A stretch of DNA of 64,000 bases from Kribbella italica (GCF_014205135.1 NZ_JACHMY010000001.1:496001-560000); one strand, 5' to 3'; counted from the first letter of the stretch, positions 17,717-25,919 are shown. Notes: a model not told the origin generated them from the letters alone. Made by a program: numbers and translations.

Positions 17717-18646
17717 ATGACCGTTCTGGAGCCCGCCGCCCAAGCCTTCGCCGACGCGACCGCGCAGCCCCCGTTCCTGTTCCAGCTCGACCCGGCCGAG
17801 GGCCGCAAGGTGGTCGACGAGGTGCAGACCACCGACTACCCGAAGCTCCCGGTCGACGAGGAGTGGATCACCGTCGCCGACGGCACCAAGGCCCGGATCG
17901 TCAAGCCGGCCGGTACGACGGACGAACTGCCGGTGATCCTCTACATCCACGGCGCCGGCTGGGTGTTCGGCAACGCGCACACCCACGACCGTCTGGTCCG
18001 CGAACTGGCCGTCGGTGCCGGTGCCGCGGTCGTCTTCCCGGAGTACGACCTGTCGCCCGAGGTGCGCTACCCACACGCGCTCGAGCAGGCCTACGCGGTC
18101 GCCCGCTGGATCGTTGCCGAAGGCAAGAGCAAGGGCCTGGACGCGACCCGGCTGGCGATCGCCGGCGACTCGGTCGGCGGCAACCTGGCCGCGGCGGTGA
18201 CGCTGCTGGCCAAGGAGCGCGGCGACCTGACCTTCAAGCAGCAGGTGCTGTTCTACCCCGTGACCGACGCGTCGTTCGACACCGCGTCGTACCAGGAGTT
18301 CGCCGAGGGCTACTTCCTGCAGCGCGACGGGATGCAGTGGTTCTGGGACCAGTACACGACCGACGAGGCCGAGCGGAACCAGATCACCGCGTCGCCGCTC
18401 CGCGCGACCACTGAGCAGCTGACCGGTCTGCCGGCCGCGCTGGTGATCACCGGCGAGGCCGACGTACTGCGCGACGAGGGCGAGGCGTACGCCGCGAAGC
18501 TGCGCGAGGCCGGCGTCGACGTGACCGCCGTACGGTTCGGCGGAATTATCCACGACTTCGTGATGTTGGACGCGCTGCGGGACACGCGCGCCGCGACCGC
18601 CGCGATCGACCTGGCGGTCCGGACCCTGCGTTCCGCACTGGCTTGA
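17717..18646 (+). CDS. alpha/beta hydrolase, HSL/acetyl-esterase type
   Basis: A 309-aa esterase-like enzyme of the hormone-sensitive lipase group. The oxyanion motif is HGAGWVFG (the usual HGGG is HGAG here), the nucleophile motif is GDSVGG, and a catalytic Asp/His pair is likely in GEADVLRDEG and GIIHDFV. TGGAGGAGAG precedes ATG 17717. It is directly downstream of the twin operators and followed after 22 bases by another hydrolase, so the pair probably forms the TetR-controlled operon. Substrate unknown, probably a short-chain ester. Confidence 0.9.
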   Translation: MTVLEPAAQAFADATAQPPFLFQLDPAEGRKVVDEVQTTDYPKLPVDEEWITVADGTKARIVKPAGTTDELPVILYIHGAGWVFGNAHTHDRLVRELAVGAGAAVVFPEYDLSPEVRYPHALEQAYAVARWIVAEGKSKGLDATRLAIAGDSVGGNLAAAVTLLAKERGDLTFKQQVLFYPVTDASFDTASYQEFAEGYFLQRDGMQWFWDQYTTDEAERNQITASPLRATTEQLTGLPAALVITGEADVLRDEGEAYAAKLREAGVDVTAVRFGGIIHDFVMLDALRDTRAATAAIDLAVRTLRSALA

Positions 18647-18668
18647 ACTACCGAAGGGACCTTCTGAG

Positions 18669-19382
18669 ATGACCACGAACCCCACGACCGTCGTTCTCGT
18701 CCACGGCGCGTTCGCCGACGGCGGCAGCTGGAACGGTGTGATCGACCTGCTCCAGAAGGTGCACGTCGACGTGACCGCGGTGGCGAACCCGCTGCGCGGC
18801 CTGACGCCCGACGCGGCGTACGTCGCGAGCGTGGTCCGCCAGATCGACGGGCCGGTCCTGCTCGTCGGTCACTCGTACGGCGGCGCGGTGATCGACAAGG
18901 CGGCGCAGGACCTGGAGAACGTGGTCGGCCTCGTCCACGTCGCCGCCTTCGTGCTGGACGAAGGGGAGAGCCCGGCCGGGATCTCCGCGAAGTTCCCGGA
19001 GACGCCGTTCGGGGCGGCGGTCCGGCCGACGCTGTTCCCGCAGCCGGACGGGACCGAGGCGCCGGAGCTGCGGCTCGACCCGGCGGCGTACCCGGAGGTG
19101 TTCGCGGCGGACCTGCCGATCGAGGTGAGCCGGGTGCTGGCGGCGTCGCAGCGGCCGGTCGCCGCGCAGGGGCTCGAGGAGGAGTTCACCGGCGAGCCGG
19201 GCTGGAAGAGGCTGCCGAGCTGGACGCTCGTGTCGACGCAGGATCAGGCGATCCATCCCGACGCCCAGCGCTTCATGGCCGAGCGAGCGGGCGGCACGAC
19301 GGTCGAGGTCGAGGGGTCGCACTCGGTTGCGGTGTCGCAGCCGGAGGCGGTCGTCGACTTCATTCTGAAAGCACTGAGCTGA
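18669..19382 (+). CDS. alpha/beta hydrolase, EstC-like
   Basis: A 237-aa alpha/beta hydrolase. It has the start VVLVHGAFADGGSWNGVI, the nucleophile elbow GHSYGGAVI and a C-terminal His in EGSHSVAVSQPEAV. This layout is typical of small esterases annotated as EstC or salicylate-esterase-like. It lies 22 bases after the preceding hydrolase with GAAGGG upstream, so it is cotranscribed. Its 3' end overlaps the convergent mug gene by 23 bases. Confidence 0.9.
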   Translation: MTTNPTTVVLVHGAFADGGSWNGVIDLLQKVHVDVTAVANPLRGLTPDAAYVASVVRQIDGPVLLVGHSYGGAVIDKAAQDLENVVGLVHVAAFVLDEGESPAGISAKFPETPFGAAVRPTLFPQPDGTEAPELRLDPAAYPEVFAADLPIEVSRVLAASQRPVAAQGLEEEFTGEPGWKRLPSWTLVSTQDQAIHPDAQRFMAERAGGTTVEVEGSHSVAVSQPEAVVDFILKALS

Positions 19383-19896
19383 ACAGATCCGGCAGGCCCG
19401 CGGCCTCGCGCAGTTCGGCGTACGCGGTGGCGAGTTTCGGCAGGGTGTAGTGCGCGTTCAGTCCGCTCGGGTTGGGCAGGATCCAGACCCGGGTCGGGCC
19501 GATCGTGCGGTCCTGCCGGCCCATCGCGGCCTTCGGCAGGCCGAAGGCGTCGCGGTACGCCGTGACGCCGACGACCGCCAGCCAGTCGGGGGCGAACTCG
19601 AGCACCTTGCGTTCGAGGTTCTCGCCGCCGGCGCGGAACTCGGCCTTGGTCAGCTCGTCGGCGCGGGCTGACGGGCGGTCGACGACGTTGGTGATGCCCA
19701 GGCAGAGGTCGAGGAGTTCGGGTTGCTCGGCGGGCAAGAGTTGGCGGGGAGTGAAGCCGGCCTGGTGCAACGCGGGCCAGAACCGGTTGCCGGGGCGGGC
19801 GAAGTGGTGGCCGGTCTGTGCGGACATCAGCCCGGGGTTGATGCCACAGAACAAGACTTTGAGGCCGGGCACGATCAGATCCGCCAACTGCTGCAT
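19360..19896 (-). CDS. mug: G/U mismatch-specific uracil-DNA glycosylase
   Basis: A 178-aa DNA repair glycosylase that removes uracil or thymine mispaired with guanine. Motif 1 is GINPGLMSA, with the catalytic Asn following FCGI. The second motif is NPSGLNAHY, and HHFARPGNRFWPAL is typical of Mug/TDG. The ATG at 19896 has TAGGGT ending 6 bases upstream, consistent with a leaderless start; a GTG at 19902 is the alternative. It is convergent with the hydrolase gene. Confidence 0.93.
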   Translation of the reverse strand: MQQLADLIVPGLKVLFCGINPGLMSAQTGHHFARPGNRFWPALHQAGFTPRQLLPAEQPELLDLCLGITNVVDRPSARADELTKAEFRAGGENLERKVLEFAPDWLAVVGVTAYRDAFGLPKAAMGRQDRTIGPTRVWILPNPSGLNAHYTLPKLATAYAELREAAGLPDLFSSVLSE

Positions 19897-19937
19897 CCCC
19901 ACACCCTAAGAGGACTGTGGGGATGCGAGCAGGCGGG

Positions 19938-20621
19938 TCAGTCGTTCTGGTTGTTGAGGCCGGCGGGGAGTTGGCCGGCGATGCAGGACCGGGCGACGAA
20001 CAGCCAGATCGTTTCGCCGCTCGCGTCGTCGACGCGGATCATCGAGGCGCCGAGGTCGTTGGTCGAGTAGCGGTACCCACCGGTCGCCGGCAGCGCGAAG
20101 CCGGCCGGATCGTGCAGCCGGCCCCCGGCGTACGTGCTGTCGGTGAAGTAGTTGTAATAGCCGGTGCACGCCGACGGGTTGATCCGCACGATGATCGCGC
20201 CGTTGCCCGTGTGCGGCGCGGCGTCGAAGTCGCGGCCGAACGTCCGCCGGTGTGACAGCCGCTCGCTGGTGTCCGCGCTGCAGCTGTCGGCGACCGACGA
20301 ACCGGTCCCCAGATCCAGTGCCGACGGCACCAGGAACGCGCAGAAGTTCGAGCCGTCACCGGCCCGCCAGCGCCCGAAGTGGAAGTTGGTCGGCGTCGTC
20401 GTGTGGACGTCGAACCGGGTCCCGGCGATCGCCGTGCCCATCACGTACCCGCACGACTTGTTGGCGAGCCAGCCACCGGCCGGGATCGTGCCGTGGTTGT
20501 TGCACGCGACCGGCTTCGGCACGTTGCCGACGGTCGTGTACTGGTTCACGGCGTACGACGGCAGCTGGGTCGCGGCCGCCGTCAGCAGCCCCGCGGCCAG
20601 GACGGCCAGAAGCCGGCGCAT
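19938..20621 (-). CDS. secreted protein of unknown function, Cys-containing
   Basis: A 227-aa secreted protein. A basic N-terminus and hydrophobic segment (LLAVLAAGLLTAAA) end near a signal-peptidase site before NQYTTVG. The mature part has six cysteines (ACNNHG, KSCGY, NFCAF, DSCSAD, SACTGY, RSCIAG) and is rich in Gly, Thr and aromatic residues. I do not recognise the family. The start ATG overlaps the stop of the upstream small secreted gene (ATGA), so the two are coupled. Confidence 0.75.
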   Translation of the reverse strand: MRRLLAVLAAGLLTAAATQLPSYAVNQYTTVGNVPKPVACNNHGTIPAGGWLANKSCGYVMGTAIAGTRFDVHTTTPTNFHFGRWRAGDGSNFCAFLVPSALDLGTGSSVADSCSADTSERLSHRRTFGRDFDAAPHTGNGAIIVRINPSACTGYYNYFTDSTYAGGRLHDPAGFALPATGGYRYSTNDLGASMIRVDDASGETIWLFVARSCIAGQLPAGLNNQND

Positions 20622-20905
20622 CAGCAGAACCACCCGTCCTGGACCCAGCCCCGGTGGTTGATGTCGCCGTACGCGAAACCGTAGACCCAGGTCCCGGAGA
20701 CGCGCTCGACCAGGAAGGTCTCCGGATGGTGCAGCGTGCCCATCCGCGCGCCGAGCGGTTCGGTGCGCAGCTCGAGATCCTGCGCGCAGACGGTCTCGCG
20801 GACGCCGACCCGGCCGTTGGCGGCTTCGGCGGACGTCGCGGTGAGGGTGGTGGCGCCGGCCAGTACGACGGCGGCGAGGGCGGTGGTGCGGGTGATGCGG
20901 TTCAT
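20621..20905 (-). CDS. small secreted SH3-like protein with paired cysteines
   Basis: A 94-aa secreted protein: a signal peptide (TTALAAVVLAGATTLTATSAEA) and a ~65-residue mature domain that starts near TVCAQDLELRTEP and ends exactly at Cys (GWFC). The layout, Cys, LR-x-x-P, Gly, WVYG, RGWV, Cys, resembles bacterial SH3-type domains and matches the ectodomain of the kinase at 21897 (TVCAEDATVRDAP ... HEC). Possibly a soluble partner or decoy of that receptor (inference). It overlaps the next gene by 4 bases. Confidence 0.75.
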   Translation of the reverse strand: MNRITRTTALAAVVLAGATTLTATSAEAANGRVGVRETVCAQDLELRTEPLGARMGTLHHPETFLVERVSGTWVYGFAYGDINHRGWVQDGWFC

Positions 20906-20936
20906 CGGTCGTCTCCTCGATCTCGAACGGTCTCGG

Positions 20937-21269
20937 TTACCAGCTGCCCCAGCCGCCCAGGCACTCGATCCGGACGAAGCCCCAGTCGTTCGGGCCGAAG
21001 TCCTGGACCGAGGCCCAGCCGTTGTAGACCGGGTGCGCGCCGCGGGTGTGGCCGACCTTGTTGCCGGCCTCCAGCGTGCGCAGGGCGTTCACCGGGCCCG
21101 GGATCGAGAAGTCGTAGTTCTCGTAGAGGGTCGCGCTCTGGCAGGTGATCACCGCGTGCTCGGGGACCTCGACCGCGTGCGCGGCCGGAGCTCCGGCCGT
21201 CAGTGCTCCGGCGGTCAGGGCGGCGCCGAAGGCGAGTGCTGAGAGGACGAAAACGGGGCGGCGTGTCAT
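20937..21269 (-). CDS. small secreted SH3-like protein
   Basis: A 110-aa secreted protein. The signal peptide (VFVLSALAFGAALTAGALTAG) ends near HAVEVPEH. The mature domain has one Cys near its start (VITCQSATLYEN), a Gly/Val core, NGWASVQ and DWGFVRIEC near its end. This is again a Cys-bounded small beta domain like its neighbour. ATG 21269 has the strong site GGAGGTT; an open extension to 21329 is unlikely. It is divergent from the HTH gene at 21359. Confidence 0.75.
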   Translation of the reverse strand: MTRRPVFVLSALAFGAALTAGALTAGAPAAHAVEVPEHAVITCQSATLYENYDFSIPGPVNALRTLEAGNKVGHTRGAHPVYNGWASVQDFGPNDWGFVRIECLGGWGSW

Positions 21270-21287
21270 CAGAACCTCCAATAGGCT

Positions 21288-21327
21288 GTCATCTGAGATG
21301 ACGGTAAGGCGTGTCGTCAGAGATGGC
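21288..21327. promoter_or_regulatory. inverted repeat between secreted-protein and HTH genes
   Basis: GTCATC-TGA-GATGAC at 21288-21302 is a perfect inverted repeat. A looser copy, GTCGTC-AGA-GATGGC, lies 25 bases away at 21313-21327, and GTGTCATCAG follows. It lies between the divergent small secreted gene and the HTH gene, so it is a plausible operator for the latter. Confidence 0.6.
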
Positions 21328-21358
21328 AAGAGGTGTCATCAGTGGATACGCTGAGTCG

Positions 21359-21886
21359 ATGAACCACCCGCGGAAGGCCTTCTACGGCATCGCCGAGATC
21401 GCCGAGGCGCTCGGCCTGAACCGGCAGCTGGTGACCGCGTGGCGCCGGCGTCGCAGCCACGGCCTGCCCGAACCGGACGCCGAGCTCTCGTCCGGCCCGA
21501 TCTGGCGTGGGGAGACCGTCGAGCCGTGGATCGACGCGTTCCGCGACCGCGGTGACGGCGGGGAGATGCAGCCGGTCAGTGGCGAGCTGGCGATGCGGGC
21601 CGGGCGGCGGATGCTGCGTGTGGCCGCGCTGCTGCTGGAGCAGCCGATCCGGCTTCGGCTGCTCAGCCAGGCGCTGACCGAGGCTCGGGAACTGCTGCCG
21701 CTGGTCGACGCTGCCGCGGACGATCCGCTCAGGCGGGCCGTCGTACAGCTGCTGTCGCCCTTGCGGGTGAACGACTCCGGGAATCTGGACGAATTTCGGC
21801 GCCAGGTGCTGGTCGAGGTGGCACAGCTGGCACCTCTGGCCGAGCTGGCAGCGCAGAGCCTTCCCACCTCGGAGAGTGCGGGTTAG
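21359..21886 (+). CDS. HTH DNA-binding protein
   Basis: A 175-aa protein with an N-terminal MerR/excisionase-like helix-turn-helix: GIAEIAEALGLNRQLVTAWRRR, then GPIWRGETVEPWIDAF as the wing-like part. The C-terminal ~110 residues are helical and Leu-rich with no recognised ligand motif. TACGCT at 21347-21352 ends 6 bases before ATG with no Shine-Dalgarno sequence, so translation is probably leaderless. It is divergent from the small secreted gene and directly followed by the kinase gene, so it may regulate both. Confidence 0.75.
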   Translation: MNHPRKAFYGIAEIAEALGLNRQLVTAWRRRRSHGLPEPDAELSSGPIWRGETVEPWIDAFRDRGDGGEMQPVSGELAMRAGRRMLRVAALLLEQPIRLRLLSQALTEARELLPLVDAAADDPLRRAVVQLLSPLRVNDSGNLDEFRRQVLVEVAQLAPLAELAAQSLPTSESAG

Positions 21887-21896
21887 TGTGCGAGCC

Positions 21897-23066
21897 GTGA
21901 TCGTCGAGGTCCCTGGCTACCGCCTCGCGGAGCCGCTGGGTGCTGGCGCGACAGGGGTGGTGTACGACGCGAACCGGCTGGCCGACGGGCAGCGCGTCGC
22001 GGTCAAGGTGGTGCATCCCGAGCTGGTCGACCCGCAGTACCGCGAACGGCTGCGTCGCGAGGCGCGGGCGGCCGCGGCGGTGGTGCACCCGGGTGTGGTC
22101 CGCGTGCAGGAGGTCGGCGGCGACGGGAACAACGCGTGGCTGGTGATGGATCGGCTGAGCGGGCCGGATCTGCAGCGGCGGCTGGCCGACGACGGTCCGC
22201 TGGAGCCTGTCGAGGCGGCCGAGCTGCTCGCGTCGGTGGCCGACGCGGTGCACGCGATGCACGAGGCCGGGGTGATCCATCGAGATCTCAAGCCGGCGAA
22301 CATCATCCTGAACGAGGGACGCCCGCTGGTCGGGGACTTCGGGGTCGCGCGGCAGCTGGTGAGCCTGGAGTCGAGCACCGGGTTCGATCTCACGGGCGGG
22401 TCCTCTGACTGGCTGCGGTCTGATGCGCCGGCTGGTCCGCCGCTGGGGGCGATGGCGGGCACGGTCGCGTACATGGCGCCGGAGCAGTGGCGCGGCGATC
22501 CGGTGGCCGCTGCGGCGGATGTCTACGCGCTCGGCGGCACACTGTTCTCGCTGCTCACGGGGTTGCTTCCGTACGACCGAAAGACCCTGCCCGAGCTCGC
22601 GTACGCCGTGGCGATCCTTCCGGCGCCACAGCCAAGCCAGTACGGCGTACCGCTGGCGTTCGATGCGGTGGTGGCCAGGGCGATGGCGAAGGACCCGAAG
22701 GAGCGCTACGCAACAGCAGCTGACTTCGCGGCGGCTCTTCGGGCCGTCGGATCGGTGTCTGCTCCTCCTCGAACTGCTCTGAACAGACGATGGTTGATCG
22801 CCGTTGCCGCGCTGGTCCTGGTCGCCGGTGGAGCGGGAGCGGTTGTTGCCCAAGGCAAGGGGGCTGCGACGGAAGAGTTGACGGTGTGTGCGGAGGATGC
22901 GACGGTTCGGGATGCGCCTCGGAGTCGGACGGTGGTGGCGACTGTTTATCAAGGGGATCATCTGACGCCGATCGCGCCTCGGGACGGGGACTCTTGGGTG
23001 CATGTGCGGCTCAGGGACGGTAGTACCGGGTGGGCGCTGACCGACTTCGTTCGGCACGAGTGTTGA
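21897..23066 (+). CDS. transmembrane Ser/Thr protein kinase with SH3-like ectodomain
   Basis: A receptor-type kinase of 389 aa. The P-loop is GAGATG, the ATP-binding Lys is ~37 (VAVKVV), the catalytic loop is HRDLKPANI, and GDFGVAR and MAPEQW follow. The kinase domain ends near residue 285. One membrane helix (WLIAVAALVLVAGGAGAVV) leads to an ~65-residue outside domain. This domain begins VCAEDATVRDAP and ends at the terminal Cys, resembling the secreted protein at 20621. GTG 21897 with TAGTGT 7 bases upstream is preferred; GTG 21876, overlapping the HTH gene stop, is the alternative. The activation loop carries an unusually long Ser/Thr stretch (LESSTGFDLTGGSS). Confidence 0.9.
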   Translation: MIVEVPGYRLAEPLGAGATGVVYDANRLADGQRVAVKVVHPELVDPQYRERLRREARAAAAVVHPGVVRVQEVGGDGNNAWLVMDRLSGPDLQRRLADDGPLEPVEAAELLASVADAVHAMHEAGVIHRDLKPANIILNEGRPLVGDFGVARQLVSLESSTGFDLTGGSSDWLRSDAPAGPPLGAMAGTVAYMAPEQWRGDPVAAAADVYALGGTLFSLLTGLLPYDRKTLPELAYAVAILPAPQPSQYGVPLAFDAVVARAMAKDPKERYATAADFAAALRAVGSVSAPPRTALNRRWLIAVAALVLVAGGAGAVVAQGKGAATEELTVCAEDATVRDAPRSRTVVATVYQGDHLTPIAPRDGDSWVHVRLRDGSTGWALTDFVRHEC

Positions 23067-23067
23067 C

Positions 23068-23112
23068 GTCAACCCGGGGTTGACGCGAACAGGTTGTCAA
23101 CCTACGGTTGAC
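23068..23112 (+). promoter_or_regulatory. twin operators and leaderless promoter of the Clp-N/HTH gene
   Basis: GTCAACC-N3-GGTTGAC occurs twice, at 23068-23084 and 23096-23112, centres 28 bp apart. Just upstream, GTTGACGTCAAC (23062-23073) is also a perfect palindrome. A -35 TTGACG (23080-23085), a 17-base spacer and a -10 TACGGT (23103-23108) place the transcription start at or next to ATG 23115. Protein bound at either operator would block the promoter. Confidence 0.75.
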
Positions 23113-23114
23113 GC

Positions 23115-23828
23115 ATGACTCCTGGACCTGATCTGCAGCAACTCATCGACACCATCCGGACCGACACCGGCAGCGACGACGTGCTCGAGCAACTCGCGAC
23201 CGCGTCCAGCACGATCACCGATCTGACCGCCACCTCCGACGCTGCTCTCGGGTACTTCGTCGACCGGGCTCGCGGCGCGGGCCGGTCGTGGGTCGAGATC
23301 AGCGCGGTGCTCGGTGTCAGCAAGCAGGCCGCGCACAAGCGGTTCTCCGACTCCTGGCCGGTGAAGCTCGATCTCGAGCGGTTCACGCTGCGCACGAAGG
23401 TGGTCATCCAGGCCGCCTCCGGGATCGCTCGTGAGCGTGGCCAAGGGTTCGTCGGCACCGAGCACCTGCTGCTGGGCCTGTTCACCGAGCCGCAGTCGGT
23501 CGCCACGCTGCTGATGATCTCGGCCGGTCTCACCGAGGACGACGTGCTGGCCGCGGTCGACGCCGAGTTCCCGCCGGCCGCGGCCGGCGATCCCGCCGAT
23601 GCAGGCGAGCTCCCGATGACCCCACGCGCCTCGCACGTGATCGGCTACGCGACCGAGGAGGCCCTCCTGCTCGGCCACAACTACATCGGCACCGAGCACC
23701 TCCTGATGGCCTTCTACCACTTCCCGGGCGGCGTCGCGGCGAAGGTACTGAACCAGCTCGGCCTGACCGAGCAGGCCGCGCGCGACGGCGTCCGGGTCGC
23801 GCTGGAGGAGCTGACCAAGGGCAAGTAG
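23115..23828 (+). CDS. HTH protein with double Clp-N domain
   Basis: A 237-aa protein. An N-terminal HTH (RSWVEISAVLGVSKQAAHKRF, residues ~54-75) is followed by two Clp_N (ClpA/ClpC N-terminal) repeats: GFVGTEHLLLGLF and NYIGTEHLLMAFY, each within a four-helix unit. There is no ATPase domain. Such proteins may bind DNA and sense Clp substrates or adaptors; this is inference. The twin palindromes covering its promoter suggest autoregulation. No Shine-Dalgarno sequence precedes ATG, consistent with leaderless translation. Confidence 0.85.
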   Translation: MTPGPDLQQLIDTIRTDTGSDDVLEQLATASSTITDLTATSDAALGYFVDRARGAGRSWVEISAVLGVSKQAAHKRFSDSWPVKLDLERFTLRTKVVIQAASGIARERGQGFVGTEHLLLGLFTEPQSVATLLMISAGLTEDDVLAAVDAEFPPAAAGDPADAGELPMTPRASHVIGYATEEALLLGHNYIGTEHLLMAFYHFPGGVAAKVLNQLGLTEQAARDGVRVALEELTKGK

Positions 23829-23837
23829 TTTGGCCTC

Positions 23838-25184
23838 GTGCCTGACTGGACCGCGAGACTGACGCACCTGGCCGCGAAGTACGACGTACCGGGCGCGGTG
23901 CTCGGGGTGTGGGCCGACGGTGAGCAGACGATCGCGCCGTACGGCGTGCTGAACCGGCGGACCGGGGTCGAGACGACGGCCGACTCGGTCTTCCAGCTCG
24001 GCTCGGTGACCAAGCCCTGGACGGCGACGATGATCGTCCAGCTCGCCGCCGAAGGCCGGCTGGCGCTGGACGACGCGGTGGTCAAACTGTTGCCCGAGGC
24101 ATCGATCGATCCGCGGATCACGGTCCGCCAGCTGCTGAGCCACACCAGCGGGATCGACGGCGACGTGTTCACCGACACCGGGCGCGGCGACGACTGCGTC
24201 GAGCGGTACGTCGCGCTGCTGGCCGACGTACCGCAGCTGTTCGAGCCCGGTACGGCGTACTCCTACTGCAACGCCGGCTTCGTGGTGCTCGGACGCATCA
24301 TCGAGGTGCTCGACGGCCGGACCTGGGACGAGTCGCTTCGGGCCCGGCTGGTCGAGCCGCTCGGGCTGACCGCCACGATGACGCTGCCAGAGGAGGCGAT
24401 CCTGCATCGCGCGGCGGTCGGGCATCTCGGCAGCGACGGCTCGGTCGTCTCGACCTGGCAGCTGCCGCGCAGCCTCGGCCCGGCCGGGCTGATCACGGCG
24501 ACGGCCGAGGACCTGCTGAAGTTCGCGCAGCCGCATCTCGACCAGTACGCCGAGATGCGCGAGCCGCAGGTCGACTACCCCGGCGGGAGCGGCGGGGTGG
24601 CCGAGATCGGGCTGGCCTGGCGGCTGTACGACTGGGAAGGCCGTCGGCTGTTCGGGCACGACGGCGCGACGATCTCGCAGCTCGCGTTCCTGCGGATCGA
24701 TCCGGAGGCCAGGATCGCGTTCTGCCTGCTGACGAACTCGGGCAAGGCACCGGCGCTGTTCGAGGAGCTGGCGACGGAGGTCTTCAGCAGTCACACCGGT
24801 GTGGGCGTGCCGCCCGGGCCCGAGCCGGCTGCGCCGACCGGGGCGGCAGAGGCGGGGGCGGCAGAGGCCGGCGCGCCAGAGGGCGGGGCCACGGAGGCCG
24901 GGGCAGGCTTCGGGGGTCGGCACTTGGGGCGCTACGCGCGGGAGAGTGTCGCGATGGAGGTTCTGCGGCGCGACGGCAAACTGATCCTTACCTACCAGGC
25001 GACCGGGGATCGGCTGGCGTTCGCCGAGGAGCCGATGCAGGAGTTCGAGCTGCTGCCGACCGAGCCGCTGGACGGCGACCACTTCGTCCTCCGCGACTCC
25101 GACGACCAGCCGTGGACGCCGGTCACCTTCCGGCCGACGTACCTGTTCACCTCCGGCCGCGTCACGCCGCGGGTTCAGGGATGA
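23838..25184 (+). CDS. serine beta-lactamase-like hydrolase
   Basis: A 448-aa protein of the class C beta-lactamase / penicillin-binding family. It has the catalytic SxxK (SVTK, residues ~55-58), a YxN motif (YCN in AYSYCNAGF) and HDG (GHDGATIS) in place of KTG. No signal peptide is visible, so it is probably a cytoplasmic esterase or peptidase rather than a resistance enzyme. A Gly/Ala/Glu linker (AAEAGAAEAGAPEGGA) separates the catalytic domain from a ~90-residue C-terminal beta domain. TAGTTT lies 6 bases before GTG 23838. The stop overlaps the next start (ATGA). Confidence 0.88.
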   Translation: MPDWTARLTHLAAKYDVPGAVLGVWADGEQTIAPYGVLNRRTGVETTADSVFQLGSVTKPWTATMIVQLAAEGRLALDDAVVKLLPEASIDPRITVRQLLSHTSGIDGDVFTDTGRGDDCVERYVALLADVPQLFEPGTAYSYCNAGFVVLGRIIEVLDGRTWDESLRARLVEPLGLTATMTLPEEAILHRAAVGHLGSDGSVVSTWQLPRSLGPAGLITATAEDLLKFAQPHLDQYAEMREPQVDYPGGSGGVAEIGLAWRLYDWEGRRLFGHDGATISQLAFLRIDPEARIAFCLLTNSGKAPALFEELATEVFSSHTGVGVPPGPEPAAPTGAAEAGAAEAGAPEGGATEAGAGFGGRHLGRYARESVAMEVLRRDGKLILTYQATGDRLAFAEEPMQEFELLPTEPLDGDHFVLRDSDDQPWTPVTFRPTYLFTSGRVTPRVQG

Positions 25185-25876
25185 GCCTGCGCCCGGTCGA
25201 CCTCGCGCGGCGGGTCGGGGTGTCGACCCAGCTGATCCGCAACTACGAGGCCGCCGGCGTACTCCCGGAAACACCGCGGACCGACAGCGGCTACCGCCAG
25301 TACGACGAACAGCACCTCGACGCGTTGCTCACCTACCGTGCACTCGCCCCGGGATTCGGCGCCGAGAGCTCGCAGCTGATCATGCGCGCGGTCCACGACG
25401 GCGATCTCGAACTCGCACTCCGCGTGATCGACCAGAGCCACGCCGAGCTGCACGAGCAACGCAGGGCAACCGACACGGCCAGCGAGGCCCTGGGCGCGGC
25501 GGCCGAGCAGTTCCTCGACGGCCAGCCGGTCTCGGGCCCGCCGCTGCGCGTCGGTGAGCTGGCCCATCAGCTCGGGATCAGGACCTCCGCGTTACGCGTC
25601 TGGGAGGCCGCCGGGCTGCTCCTGCCGGCTCGGGAGCGCGGGACGAACTACCGCCGTTACCAGCCCGGCCAGGTCCGGGACGCCCGGATCATCCACATGC
25701 TGCGGCAGGGCCGGTACGGCTTCGACCAGATCCGTCCGGTGCTCGAAGGGCTTCGCCGTACGGGGAGCACGGAGGCGCTGAGAGCGGCTGTCGCCGAGCG
25801 GCGAGCAGCGCACGACCGGCGTACGAGGGCCATGTTGCACGGTGCCGCGCTACTGGATGCCTACCTCAACAGATGA
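25181..25876 (+). CDS. MerR-type regulator with two HTH domains
   Basis: A 231-aa protein with two MerR-like HTH units in tandem. The first is RPVDLARRVGVSTQLIRNYEAAGVLPE...GYRQY at the start; the second is RVGELAHQLGIRTSALRVWEAAGLL...NYRRYQPGQVRDARIIHMLRQG at ~125-190. MerR proteins normally have one such unit and dimerise, so this may act as an internal pseudo-dimer. Translationally coupled to the beta-lactamase-like gene by ATGA, which suggests that gene is its partner or target. Confidence 0.87.
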   Translation: MSLRPVDLARRVGVSTQLIRNYEAAGVLPETPRTDSGYRQYDEQHLDALLTYRALAPGFGAESSQLIMRAVHDGDLELALRVIDQSHAELHEQRRATDTASEALGAAAEQFLDGQPVSGPPLRVGELAHQLGIRTSALRVWEAAGLLLPARERGTNYRRYQPGQVRDARIIHMLRQGRYGFDQIRPVLEGLRRTGSTEALRAAVAERRAAHDRRTRAMLHGAALLDAYLNR

Positions 25877-25919
25877 AATCCCGGGCCTTGACTGGGGTGG
25901 GCGAGCTAACGTCGTCAGA

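Noticed and set aside
23838..25184. beta-lactamase resistance gene call
   Set aside because: No signal peptide and HDG instead of KTG; more likely a cytoplasmic esterase or peptidase of the same fold.
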